Origin: Hyposmocoma kahamanoa
Lineage: Eukaryota; Arthropoda; Insecta; Lepidoptera; Cosmopterigidae
DNA: 64,000 nucleotides
Assembly: GCF_003589595.1 (NCBI RefSeq)
Contig: NW_020654422.1
Location: 10,872,269 to 10,936,268, forward strand
Reading direction: 5' to 3'
Positions within the stretch are counted from its first letter, which is position 1. Each line of letters begins with the position of its first letter. The position numbers were made by a program, and so were the translations under genes. This document shows, piece after piece, positions 10,635 to 21,168 of this stretch. The notes beneath the pieces are model-generated. The model saw only the letters and a list, made by a program, of their open reading frames with translations. It did not search any database and had not been told where the DNA came from.

Positions 10635-11055
10635 AACCAACGGACCTCACGAATTTTCTATGTGCTTGCGTCGTGTCTTTGTATTTGGTTTTTCAACGAC
10701 TTTTTAGTCGTAGCGCCACCTATGAGAAATCTATGAATCGTTGGTTCGTTCCGTTCAATTCGAATCCGACCGGATCGAAGGATATTTTTCTGAGTGTTCG
10801 ATCTTTGTATTAATAATTATAACAAACTAGTGGAGTAATTTCACAAAAAATAATTGACTAACAATTCAATAAAAATTTAATTAGTACAGTGAATAGCGAC
10901 ATCTCTCGCCAGGACTGGTAGCTGTAAAGGTACTAACTGGGTGGTAAATCTTTCATAGATTTCTCATAGATGGCGCTACGACTAAAAAGTCGTTGAATAA
11001 CCAAATACAAAGACACGACGCAAGCACATAGAAAAATTCGTGAGGTCCGTTGGTT

Positions 11056-11128
11056 CGTTCCGTGGCTTAGTTGGTATAGCGTCTGCCACGGTATGCAAGA
11101 AGACGTCGGTTCGAATCTGACCGGATCG
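11056..11128 (+). other. tRNA-like cassette, 73 nt
   Basis: Exactly tRNA-sized. Acceptor CGTTCCG (11056-11062) pairs with CGGATCG (11122-11128) at six of seven positions. Box A is TGGCTTAGTTGG. D stem GCT pairs with AGC. The T arm GTCGG/CTGAC has one G-T pair. The region that should be the anticodon arm (TCTGC...GCAAGA) can pair only with a bulged A and an 8-nt loop, and the base before the putative anticodon is not T. This points to a tRNA-derived module retained for its internal promoter, not to a working tRNA. Confidence 0.7.
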
Positions 11129-11165
11129 AAGGAATTTTTTCTGCGTGTTCGATCTTTGTGTTAAT

Positions 11166-11637
11166 AATTATATTATTTAAAGTTAGATAAATTTTATTGG
11201 GGAATAAAATATAAATATGTAGTAATATTTATACCCGACTCTATTTTTTCATTGCAAAATCATTGTAAAAACTCCATTTTTATTACTTTTTCACAAGAAT
11301 TTTCCGCGGTAAGGTACTACTACCTTACTTATATTTTGTGGATAAAACACAGAATTCTGGAATCATAGAATTTTGTACATACAAATGTAGATGCAGAGAA
11401 CACTATGGGCAATTTGGTAATCATGTCGTAGCAAATGCGAAAGAAGTGAGGTAAATAAATAACTTATGAAAAGTAAGTTTGCAGTTCAAAATTAGAATAC
11501 CAATTGGAATGTTATATCTCACATGATTGACATCGTCTAAAGACAGAAGAAGACAAGTGTACGAAACAACATTTCACATTTTTCTTTATTCAAGAAATAC
11601 TTTTTGTTTAATATGATGTTTTGTTGTGCAGTGTTAC
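11166..11637. other. AT-rich non-coding stretch
   Basis: No gene or recognised repeat. Confidence 0.5.
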
Positions 11638-11827
11638 AGGTGCTGGTGAAATTACAGGCACATGGGACTTGTCGACTTATGTTTCAGGGTGACGGGCGCA
11701 GTGGCAGTGCCCCTCAGATTTTTGTGCTGCAAAGCTCGGAGTGGCACTGCAACTGTTATGGACAGGCGTGTGGCTTACCATCAGGCGCACGACTTGTTCG
11801 TCCCGTCATGTGATTTTATAAAAAAAA
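11638..11827 (+). mobile_element. SINE family A, 5'-truncated
   Basis: Carries the 3' half of family A: 'ggtgctggtgaaattacagg', 'gacgggcgcagtggcagtg', 'gtggcactgcaactgttatgg', 'ttaccatcaggcgcacgac', then 'cgtc...' and an A-rich tail at 11819-11827. Compare the full-length copy at 47734-48130. The short open frames here belong to the SINE and are not genes. Confidence 0.85.
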
Positions 11828-11944
11828 GGTATATACTAATAAGAATATACTGAATATGTTTTTGACGATGTAAATAGCGCTCGTTTCAACGTAGAGCACA
11901 GTAGCGAATAGTTCCAGTACATTTGCTATATTACCCTGTTTCGT

Positions 11945-12151
11945 TCATAGCACTGGGTGCTCTTGTGCACGTGGACTGGACGCACAAACCGGGGAACAGG
12001 AGGTGAGGGACGAGGTACTAGGAGTCGCTGACCGCGCCTGTGCGCGCCGTGTCGCCTGCATAAGGAGCCGCTCCTCTTTGTATTCCGCTAAGGTCGCGGA
12101 CTCCCCAACCAGCGTGAATGCCGCGAAACTGTTCATATTGACACTCCACAA
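11945..12151 (-). CDS. Candidate coding island, unknown protein
   Basis: A GC-rich minus-strand frame that can start at an ATG at 12136 and runs to TGA. It encodes 'MNSFAAFTLVGESATLAEYK', a charged helical segment (EERLLMQATRRAQARS) and a Ser/Thr/Pro/Cys-rich tail ending 'QEHPVL'. The base composition contrasts with the flanks and the helix-like stretch looks protein-like. No clear pyrimidine tract with a splice acceptor is visible upstream, and the plus strand is also open (12003-12233), so strand and reality are uncertain. Confidence 0.3.
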   Translation of the reverse strand: MWSVNMNSFAAFTLVGESATLAEYKEERLLMQATRRAQARSATPSTSSLTSCSPVCASSPRAQEHPVL

Positions 12152-13451
12152 GTACTTGTTAACAATAGTTCATATTTTTGGCTATTGTCTCACTGTCATA
12201 TTGATGACTTGGTGTTGTATTGAATATCTTTAAAATCGTGTGGCATAAAAACTAGCTAAACCTTCTCAATTTCGTATGCGTGCGTACCTAACGCAGACGG
12301 GATATGTAACTGCATATTAACTTATTTTAAACACCAACGCGAGGTTGAGATGTCTGTGAGATAGAACACTTATTTCGAGAGTGTCCAGGATAAGCTTCCT
12401 GTTAACCCAATTGCTCATATTGTTTCTTTAATATAGTCGTGTAGTATGACAGCCGATCAACTTTTTCTTCAATGAACTAATAAGGGAAATTCCCCCACCT
12501 ATTAAACCAAATTGTGGTTGTAAACATTTGTCGCTAGTTTGGTGTTAGATCAGGTTCAACAAGTCGAAGTAGGGTTTCCCATATACCTGCGGTTAGACTT
12601 GCGCAATTTCCCTAAGGTTTTACCTGGCTGTCATTTGAGTAGATACAAAATACCTACTACGTAAAATCGTTGTAATTTTTATTGGACAATTCCTTGAAAA
12701 TTACTATTGTTATTTATAACATACATACATCGACGTTTAAAGAGACTGTGGTACGCGCTATGTCCGATTCCTTGTTTATGAATACAATATTAGATCTTTC
12801 ATTTAAAATCTATCGATGTCTTGTAGCCACTTATATGTATCAAATTTATTATAGATTTGATTAGCCAACAGATCACCACACCTCAACCTGGGTTTCCTCA
12901 TCACCTACGTTCCTGTGCATTATTCATATGAGCCCTAAGGTCGATGACATCGGTTTGTGTGCCAAATGTGAATAATAACTATATACGGGGCGTTCCACTC
13001 ACGTCGCTGTCTTCTTATGATTCTGGCACGGTAACTTGGTCTGTGGTAATCCCATTGCTCGTAATAAAGTATGACCAAAATTATTCCCATTGTTCACAAG
13101 ACAATGTAAATTCAATTATTTTGCTTAGAAGACAAACAGGTCATTGCCTGCACTACACGCTGCCGAATTCTCGATCCCCTAGTTAGCACTAGTACTCGGC
13201 GCTATGTCGATCGTTGATGATCTTTTCGTAACCTGCAAAACATTCACATCTGTAAAATTTCTGCATTGTTTGATTCGGATGTCGCATGTGGAAATAGATA
13301 TTTAAAAATATGCAGATGATGACGACATCTAACGTCTGCGGCATCCCTACTCTCTATATCTATCTATTGAACTGTGTAAGAAACTCTAAATTATGCTTTG
13401 TCACATTATAGCACTGTTAAATATTTTCTGTCCAAATATTATCTATACGTA
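12152..13451. other. Non-coding stretch
   Basis: AT-rich, without recognisable repeat or gene. A few short open frames (12682-12864, 12944-13186) have background codon composition. Confidence 0.5.
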
Positions 13452-14700
13452 GGGCGCACTATAATTTTCCAGAATGAATAAGAAAAAAAATACTATAAAT
13501 GATCAGAAATTAATTTATTGTTTCTCAAAGTATTCTCCGTTAGCGTTAATGCACAAGAATGAACCAATTTTGTAAACATTTATGCCACTCCTCCGTGACA
13601 ATCTCTGAAATATATTTTTCATACTCTTCGACAGCCTCTTCAGGTGATGAAAATCGTTGACCGTGTGGTCTGATTCTTAATTTTTGGAAATAAATAAAAG
13701 TCACAAGGTGCCAGGTCGGGACTGTACGCGGGATGGGTCATAAGGTCAACGTTGTTCACCTTCAAAAATTCATTTGTCTGTCTGGCCGTGTGAGAACTTG
13801 CATTATCGTGGTGCAAGATGATACGGCGTTTACGGTTATTTTTACGGAGTTTGCCAATAACTTTCGACAAACAAATGGTCGTGTACCAATCACTATTCAC
13901 GGTACAGCGATTCTCCAAAGCAACAGCAGCCACGTGTCCAGTTTTATTAAAAAAGAAGCAATCATCCGCTTAGAGGCACTTTACACGCGCGCCGCTTTGG
14001 TTGGTTTCGGCTCATCTCGAAAGACCCATACACTCGATTGCTGCTTTGTTTTGGGATCGTAACTATAAATCCATGTTTCGTCACCTGTTACTATATCCCA
14101 CACTAAATTTGACGCCCCTTTGTTGAATCTGGTGAGCATGGCATTGCACCAAGAGACGCGATCCGTTTTTTGAGCCTCAGTTAAATTGTGTGGGATCCAC
14201 CGAGAGCACAGCCAAATGTTTGTGTAGTATTGATTGTATTTGATTCATGCCTATGCCTAAAGATGCTCGAATCTCATGATATGTCACATGCCTATCTGTT
14301 TTGATCATACGGCGCACAGCATCGATGTTTTTGTTGTTCACAGCAGTGGACGGGCGACCATAACGAATTTCGTCACTGAGATTCACGCGTATGAATTCTG
14401 CAAACCGGCTATAAATAGTCATCTTGCATGGTGCTTCATCGCCGCAGTTTGAAGCCGAGCGAAGCTCCGCTGAGCTGTTGAATTACACTTAAACTCGTAG
14501 CAAAATCATACTACGAAAATTTTCACGAGTGAAATCCATGGTGATGTAGACAACCAATTACTAAAATGACGCCACAATGTAAAAACAAGTGACATTCAGA
14601 TGAAACAAACTGTATTCTACAGCCAAAGAGTTCCATTTTCGAATGGTGTAATTACTTTTAAATATTGTTTATGTAAGTTCCGGAAAATTATAGTGCGCCC
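13452..14700 (-). mobile_element. Mariner-family DNA transposon, inactive
   Basis: A 1,249-bp element with perfect 19-bp terminal inverted repeats GGGCGCACTATAATTTTCC (13452-13470 and the complement at 14682-14700), flanked on each side by TA (13450-13451 and 14701-14702), the mariner target duplication. The length matches the usual 1.25-1.3 kb. The transposase lies on the minus strand and is broken. Confidence 0.95.
13515..14539 (-). pseudogene. Mariner transposase, DD34D type, broken by frameshifts and stops
   Basis: The family enzyme cuts and pastes the element at TA sites. The minus strand starts with ATG at 14539 (MDFTRENFRSMI), typical of mariners, then hits a stop. A helix-turn-helix segment follows ('IRASLGIGMNQIQSILHKHL', about 14200-14280). 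The catalytic triad is recognisable: VTGDETWI (near 14070-14090), HHDNASSHTA, and YSPDLAPCDF, with 34 residues between the second and third Asp. The natural end 'NGEYFEK' and stop lie at 13515. Several frameshifts separate these blocks and the span is not a multiple of three, so no active protein can be made. Confidence 0.92.
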
Positions 14701-14702
14701 TA

Positions 14703-15921
14703 TGTACTTAAATGACACAATATCAAGTAGGTATCTCCAATATTTTATGCAAATATATCAGTCCTAAACTAAAACACTGACATTAGTTCAGTACGAATAA
14801 AATAGTAATTGTACCATCCTTGTTCGGTTTTAACTAATTTAAAACAATGGGCTAACTGAAGTTCAAGACACTGAATAGTTGGAATGACTCCTAATATTGT
14901 ATATTAGAATTTTATTATGTTATAATTGATGGACAAAAAATATTGTAATGTATTGGTTAATGGTATTCATTTACATATTGTGTCATACTGACAGGCCACG
15001 AACTCTGCGGTTAGTCATGCGGATTACAAATGTTGTTATTGTCTTTGGCTCGTATTTGTTGTTGCCTACTCCCCATTATGGAGAAATTACGGCCATCTCT
15101 ACTATGGTGCGGTATCAAATTATAAGTGAAAAATTAAACTTTAATCAATTACGTATTGGCCATGTTGATTTACACTCGTTAGCAATCTTTCGGGTAATTT
15201 TAGACTTTCACTTTCATAAAAATTTCTGCCTTCACTTATAAAATTCAGCTCTAGTGTCGTTTAATGGTTTCTTTGTTATCTAAGACGCGTCTATGCAAAG
15301 AAAAGGACTGAAACAAGTGAAAATCTGAAGGGGCGATGTTGGGCAAATACGGTGGATGAGTTAGGTTCCTAATACATCGCAACCTAACTGCAATAGTTTT
15401 TTTTTTGGCTTTGTAAAGATGTGTACTACACCAACCTACCCACGTGACTCATCAGTTCTGAGCCTTTTAACTAATTATAAACTATTAACTTTTCCGCTTG
15501 TTCTTACAATACGTGCTAAAATATATTTTGTTAAATGACCATAGATTATAATAGTAAAAAAGAAAAACCACACTTCTTCTTAATCTTACTAAGTACCTAA
15601 CCTCTTAAACACAAACTCACTTGGTTGTATAAAAGTATTGACTTACACGTGTGAACTATTATCAGTAACAAAAGAACACAAAAATTGTAGAACACGTTTT
15701 CAAATATTTATGAGTAGTTTTTCCGTGCCCAATTTTATACAAGGACTGCTTTTGTAAAACAAATATACTTAACACTTGCATTATAATGTACGTAAATATA
15801 TACATACTACAAACATACATACCATACCATACACGCAATAATTTACGTAAAACAAAAAAAGTGAGTACAAAAGTCAATAATCGTCGTGAAAGACAACGAC
15901 GATATCTATGTAGTAACGTAC
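14703..15921. other. AT-rich non-coding stretch
   Basis: No recognisable repeat. The frame at 14948-15241 encodes a hydrophobic, low-information peptide with background codon use and is probably chance. Confidence 0.45.
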
Positions 15922-16131
15922 TAGATGCGGTTTTCCATACACACGCTGTTTCACTAATGTGCGGTGAAGACGTTGCATATTATTTAGTTGGTTGTCAAAC
16001 ATTCAAGATGGCGGACGCAGATTCTTTGAAAATTAATTTACATCGATGTGTTGCTCACATTACACTATTTGACTAATTGTGTGACCATAAATTTAAAGTT
16101 TTAAATTATTGACTTGGTAAGTAATGTTGAT
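15922..16131 (+). repeat. Direct duplication, copy 1
   Basis: Shares with 16533-16800 the blocks 'tagatgcgg', 'tttcactratgtgcggt', 'tagttggttgtcaaacattc', 'aagatggcggacgc', 'atttgactaattgtg' and 'aagtaatgtt'. Divergence is moderate, so the duplication is old. Confidence 0.8.
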
Positions 16132-16143
16132 TAATTTGTGCAT

Positions 16144-16300
16144 ATCGAGTTCTTAGGTTTTCGCGATTGTTACACATAGGAAATGAAACTATTTTTCCGG
16201 ATCAACCGTGACCATGAGACCTGTAAAGGGCCCGAAACGTCGGTTTGTTTGAAAAAACAAATATACGCGATTTAAATCCGGAAAAATAGTTTCATTTCCT
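16144..16300 (+). mobile_element. Small insertion with a Penelope/hammerhead-like motif
   Basis: A 157-bp insert bounded by an 11-bp direct repeat, aatttgtgcat, at 16133-16143 and 16301-16311. Inside, 16178-16200 is inverted at 16278-16300 (aggaaatgaaactattt...). Between the arms is 'gacctgtaaagggcccgaaa' followed by 'cgtcgg', which resembles the CTGANGA-stem-GAAAC-GTC layout of hammerhead ribozymes carried by Penelope-like elements. The core reads CTGTAAA, not CTGANGA, so activity is doubtful. There is no RT. The hammerhead reading is inference from memory of that motif. Confidence 0.5.
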
Positions 16301-16311
16301 AATTTGTGCAT

Positions 16312-16440
16312 TATAATATTTGATAATCGACAAAATTCAACACTAAAATCAAGCACTATCACTGTTGATTGTGTTTTGTTTGGTACATGTAAGTGGCTGT
16401 GAACGTTCTTGTTTATAGATTGAAGTCGTTGGTGAAAGAC
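16312..16440 (+). repeat. Duplicated segment downstream of copy 1
   Basis: The block 'ataatatttgataatcg', 'caaaattcaacactaaaa', 'ttgtttggtacat', 'tatagattgaagtc' recurs as a partial copy at about 16818-16865 and as a longer copy at 17395-17605. The last copy is interrupted by the MITE at 17455-17553. Confidence 0.75.
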
Positions 16441-16532
16441 TGTAAAACAAGCTAACATGGCATACAAGTATACAATCCAAAATACTGTGGAAGTCAACAA
16501 CAGCTATGTATTTACTAGCCGTATGTAGGCAT

Positions 16533-16865
16533 TAGATGCGGCGTTCCCACAGACCAGAGAACCAATTGGTTATCTGGTGTGTGGGCGTTCCATACGCACA
16601 CTGTGTTTCACTGATGTGCGGTTCCGGCACATCACTTCGTTTAGTTGGTTGTCAAACATTCAAGATGGCGGACGCTGATACGGTCCTCTTTGAAAATAAT
16701 TTACCGTCTGTGTATTGCTCACTTTTAGCTATTTGACTAATTGTGAGAACATAAATTTAAGGTTTTGTAATGTTCCCATGATTCGTTAAGTAATGTTATG
16801 GTTTCTTATTCATTTACCTATTATAATATTTGATAATCGCGAAATACTAAACAAAATTTCACACT
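16533..16865 (+). repeat. Direct duplication, copy 2, with part of the downstream segment
   Basis: Second copy of the 15922-16131 block, followed by 'cctattataatatttgataatcg' in place of the insertion seen in copy 1. It therefore serves as an approximate empty site for 16144-16300. Confidence 0.8.
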
Positions 16866-17394
16866 ATTCATCTCGTTTCCTCAAGTGTGTAATGGCGCGT
16901 GTTAAAATAAGACAAAACATAACATCATAGATTAATAAACAATAGAGTGTTCTGACTATACAATAACACAATATGTATAAAATGAATAAAACAGTAACTA
17001 TATCAATTTAAAAAAATATGAAAATGATTTAACTGCATAGTCTACAGAACTTTGCCTTCCGCAAAGAAAAGGACTTAACATAACATCAATAATTTCAAAA
17101 ACTCGAGGGTAATTTGTTCCTCTAATTAATTTGTTTTTCTTTTTAGTAATTCGTATATTCTAATTTCTGAAACAATTAAATAATGCGATCTTGTGTGCAT
17201 CGGTATTGCAAAAATACTACAAGAAATATCAGTACAAGAATGGGAATAAACCTTTCACAGGTACGCGATTAATCTGTTTTGTTCTGTATTATAGATGACG
17301 ATAGTACTATCTGAATATTATCTGCTTGCCTAGCGCATTCCCAACAGGTATAGCCTGACGCGTCTGTCCACGATACTACGGTAGGTATTGAAAT
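16866..17394. other. AT-rich non-coding stretch
   Basis: No gene or recognised repeat. Confidence 0.5.
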
Positions 17395-17454
17395 TCTTTG
17401 ACAAAATTCAACACTAAAACAAAACACTATCAATATTGTTTTGTTTGGAACATT

Positions 17455-17553
17455 ATGGGTCGTATTCCAGAACTCTACTCAATGCTCAAGTCAGGACTTG
17501 AGTATGATTTCAAGCTTTAGAAATCATACTCAAGTCTCAATACGACCCTAATG
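17455..17553. mobile_element. MITE 'gggtcgtattccagaac' family, copy 1
   Basis: Inverted ends gggtcgtattcc... and ...atacgaccc, with internal 'aggacttgagtatgattt' and 'aaatcatactcaagtc' making almost the whole element a hairpin. It sits inside the third copy of the duplicated segment (17395-17605). The uninterrupted copy at about 16390 reads 'ggtacatgtaag', so the insertion point can be placed and the duplicated target is about 2 bp (AT). A longer relative is at 61484-61660. Confidence 0.8.
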
Positions 17554-17605
17554 TAGTTTCTGTGAATGTTCTTGCCTATAGATTGAAGTCTTTGGTGGAG
17601 TACTA

Positions 17606-19296
17606 TTTTTATAGCGTCTATGGAATATAAATGTAAACATTTCGGCTGCCAGAATAGGTATGTATAACTCGTATTGCTTATTTATTGTCTAAATATTCCA
17701 CACACACCTGCATTGTCGCGTTCCACGGCATGTGAAAATCAGTTTATAGCTATTGATTCTCTGAATGTTTTCATAATCGCTTCCGGTCACATAGGTTCGT
17801 GGAAAAATAAGTCAAGACAAAACATGAATTGGACTAATTTGATCGTGGCTATTTAAACTTTGAAATACAATTGAATGAAAATGATTAAATAACCTTTAGA
17901 CAAGTAATTAAAACATTGAAATAATTAATTTTTATTTTATAGCGTTTCGGATACATTTTCTCAGCGAAAACAATTTTTTTTTCTGTTCATTACTTGTCGT
18001 CAGCTTCATTTTATAATTCAGCGCTAGATGTCACTAGGTGTATGTCAAATTATACTTTGTAGTTGTAAAAAGGAAAATTTTCATTATGTACAGCAAGAGC
18101 ACATCAAGATTGGCATTCTGGGTTTTAGATTGTTCGTGTCGCAAACAACAGAGTTGAAATTAAATTTTGTCTCAAGCTCGATGAGCTTATGACTCTGTAC
18201 GTACTAATTAACGTATTTAATGAAATATGACACAATTTACTCACATATCAATTAATTTATTTAATTTCATGAATTAAAAATGTTTTGACTGTTAATGCTC
18301 TGTATATGCGTTAATAATATCCCTACACCATTGTAGATAGAGACATTTAATAAAACTATTACATACTAGATGGCGTGATAAGTAAAAATATGTGTAGACC
18401 ACGTTATCAACAGATTATTAAACAGTAAATAAACGATCAAAACATTCCACATTACTATAATGAGTATTGATTAAATAATAAGAGCCATTGCTATTGGTCT
18501 AATTATGTTAGTACCTTTAGATGTATATCGACTGAAGCTATTTACTCGCTTAACAACAACTAAAAATATATTTACGACAAATTTTTAATTTTTCGATGAG
18601 GGTAAAAAATTACTTTACTCTTAAGTAATGTAACAACCTTAACAGTAAAAATAGAATAATAACGAAAGGAGGCAATTCCCACGGCATATAGCATCTGAGC
18701 TCATGTATATTCTGGTCAGCGACATGACGAATCCACTTCGTTATTATGCAACCGCGACTTACTGGTTCCGATTGTTGAGGCATTCCACCACTGATCGCCT
18801 TTGTTGTTATATTATAGTGTTAAATAATACCATTTACGTCAATACTTCTTATGTACCGGAGTTATGTTCTAATGTTCACGTTTGTTATTATTGTTCGCCA
18901 CGAACATTGCAGATTCACAGTAGCTCTGTAGCAGATATGATTTAAAAAAAACGATGTAATTGTGAATCGTATGTTTTCTTGTAAGACTATCAAGAAATTT
19001 TATTGATCATAATGTCTGGCCTTTAGAACGCACGTAAACAAATGTATTAACTTTCGTAGTTACGTATACATATATGGCAGTTTTGCAGATGTAAAGCAAA
19101 GGAAGAGTCGAAGATCTCTAAAATGTGGTTAGCAGATATCTTTGTAATTGACAAATTATTCAGCAACACCTGTTTATGTCTTGAAAAAAACTGGTTTCAC
19201 ATTAGTTGCGTTGACCCAGAACCTTACATCGCATTAATTAATATGGCAGCAGCATAATCGTGGTGTGCTTGAAGAACAGAATTAGGTACTGTTATT
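17606..19296. other. AT-rich non-coding stretch
   Basis: No gene recognised. The frames at 17674-17856 and 18703-18945 have background composition. No repeat shared with the rest of the window was noticed. Confidence 0.45.
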
Positions 19297-19618
19297 TAGT
19301 AGCAGTAGAGCTTCTTGTGAAAGAGTTCGTCCAGGGAAGTACTGCCACCTTACCTATTTCTATCGCCAAGCAGTAATATTAGCATTCCTGCGTTCCGGTT
19401 TTGAAGGGTAAGGGTGCTGGTTGAAGTACAGGCAAATGGGACTTGTCAACATTTTTGTTGACAACAGTTGTTATGTCTCTGGGTACGGGCGCAGTGGCAG
19501 TACCAAGATTCTGATTTCTGCGATTTGAAGCTCTGAGTGGCACTGCAACTGTTATGGCAAGGCGAGTCCTTACCATCAGCCGCACGACTTGTTTGTCCCG
19601 TCACTTGATATTATAAAA
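19297..19618 (+). mobile_element. SINE family A, lacking the tRNA head
   Basis: Starts at the shared boundary 'tagtagcagtagagc' and runs to 'cgtcacttgatattataaaa'. It contains the family blocks 'agtactgccaccttacctatt', 'gttccggttttgaaggg' and 'taagggtgctggt'. Length about 320 bp. No convincing target-site duplication. Confidence 0.88.
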
Positions 19619-20429
19619 TATCAACATAACATAATTACACATGAATATAGTAGTAAGTATATCCATAAGTGTTGAGTTTAGCTCAAATATTCTCTAATTC
19701 CAGTTATTTTGTCAGCATTGTATGTATATATATATACCAGGGACATTATTGACATGGCGGATAAGAATGTTTCATCCATTTGCGTTCCTCTAAATTCTAC
19801 GTTTGTCATTAGTTTGTTTTTTCAACCCAAAATTCATAATTTTGATTTTATCTAGATTGATTTTAATTTATTTTCTTGCTGCCTTTCTACCAACGAATTT
19901 AAGCCGTAACTTATGAATTTTCATTAATATACCAATAATAATTATATATAATAATAATAATTCAGTATATAATATAGTCACTGCATAAATGGAGGAGGTA
20001 TCAGGTACAGTAATATATCTAAAATTCTTCCTTGCGGCACACCAAAATCTATTTTGAAGAAATTATGAAATGTGCACTTATTAAAACTACCTAAATAAAA
20101 ATATTTTTAAATCGTCATACTATTGCTATCATTATCCTTTTATTTACTATCACTATACTAATTATGTCTACTAGACAAATAAAACACACAATACCGTAAA
20201 ATGCTGCGCTGTTAACTTTGCGTCCCGACTTCAATATACCCTAGGTATACTAATAAAAAGAGGAAAAGTCAGATACTATTAGGGTTTTCATAGACGTTTG
20301 AATAATTCGAGTATTTTTTTACTATTTTATTTTATTCGAAGTTCTCAACTGTTTTTTGTCAGTTCCGCAAAGATAATCTAAACAAAATTTGCATGAATTA
20401 TATTATTTTATTGTGTTATATAAATTTAT
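19619..20429. other. AT-rich non-coding stretch
   Basis: Contains AT-rich simple sequence around 19935-19975; otherwise nothing recognised. Confidence 0.5.
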
Positions 20430-20508
20430 CCTATCAAAAAAAGTCTGAAAAAACATACAGACGAATTGAGAACCTCCCCTTTTTTTGAAGTCGGTTAAAA
20501 ATAACCAA
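20430..20508 (-). repeat. Interspersed repeat 'ccgacttcaaaaaaggagg' family, short copy
   Basis: Reversed end fragment: 'gaattgagaacctcccc', then 'ttttttgaagtcggttaa'. Only the first ~75 bp of the family are present. Confidence 0.75.
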
Positions 20509-21010
20509 AGGTAGGAAAATGTACAGAGTATTTACTGCACTGTCACAAGATGTATCGCATTTGGGCTCATTCGGGTTCCTTTGCAACTTTAAACCGATCC
20601 CGGGTTCTGATACCACAAACCCTTCACATTTTCTCTAGATTATGTGCTGGGCTATGTTATACAATTTTTTTTTATAATCTTATTTTTAATAAGGCCTGTA
20701 ACACTTGGGTAACAATGTTGACCTTGTGATGTCAATCCCTGTGGATTATTATACAATTGTGGGACACGACTTTCCCAGAGTTAGCATAATCACAAATGAT
20801 TTTATTGAAATTTATTTGAAATCTATTGATATCATTATTAATTTAATTAATTTTTGATTACTTTTAATTTGAGTTAGTAATTTTATTACAGGTTCCTATT
20901 ATATCCTACATATTATATAATACAACAACTGTAACACAAAAATATATGATTAAGAGTGCGATTAACAACAAGAGGGCGACTTTTTTTTACAACAACTCTC
21001 TATCTACTAC
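20509..21010. other. AT-rich non-coding stretch
   Basis: Nothing recognised. Confidence 0.5.
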
Positions 21011-21168
21011 TAAGTTGACAAGTTCCATGTGCCTGTAATTTCATCAGCACCTTTACCCTTCAAAACCGGAACACAATAATGCTCACATTATTGCTTCGCG
21101 GCAGAAATACACAAGGTGGCAGTACTTCCCTGGACGAATTCTTTCACAAGGAGCTCCACTGCAACTAA
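21011..21168 (-). mobile_element. SINE family A, fragment
   Basis: Reverse orientation. It begins (on its own strand) at the shared family boundary ('tagttgcagtggagctcc', ending at 21168) and stops after 'ggcacatggaacttgtcaac'. The 3' third is missing. Confidence 0.85.

Larger units (their letters stand above)
10455..11165. mobile_element. Composite foldback element with tRNA-like cassettes, copy 1
   Basis: The left block (10455-10735) reads 'aattaaatttttattgaattg...ccactagtttgttataatt...gatcgaacactcag', then a tRNA-like cassette on the minus strand, then 'acgactttttagtcgtagcgcca'. A reverse copy of the block with its cassette mostly deleted follows (about 10736-10883). Then comes 'cagtgaatagcgacatctctcgcc' and a second inverted block with an intact plus-strand cassette (to about 11165). 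The element can therefore fold on itself twice. It has no open frame. A second copy lies at 43148-43808. Element class is unknown; see the finding on the cassettes. Confidence 0.8.
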
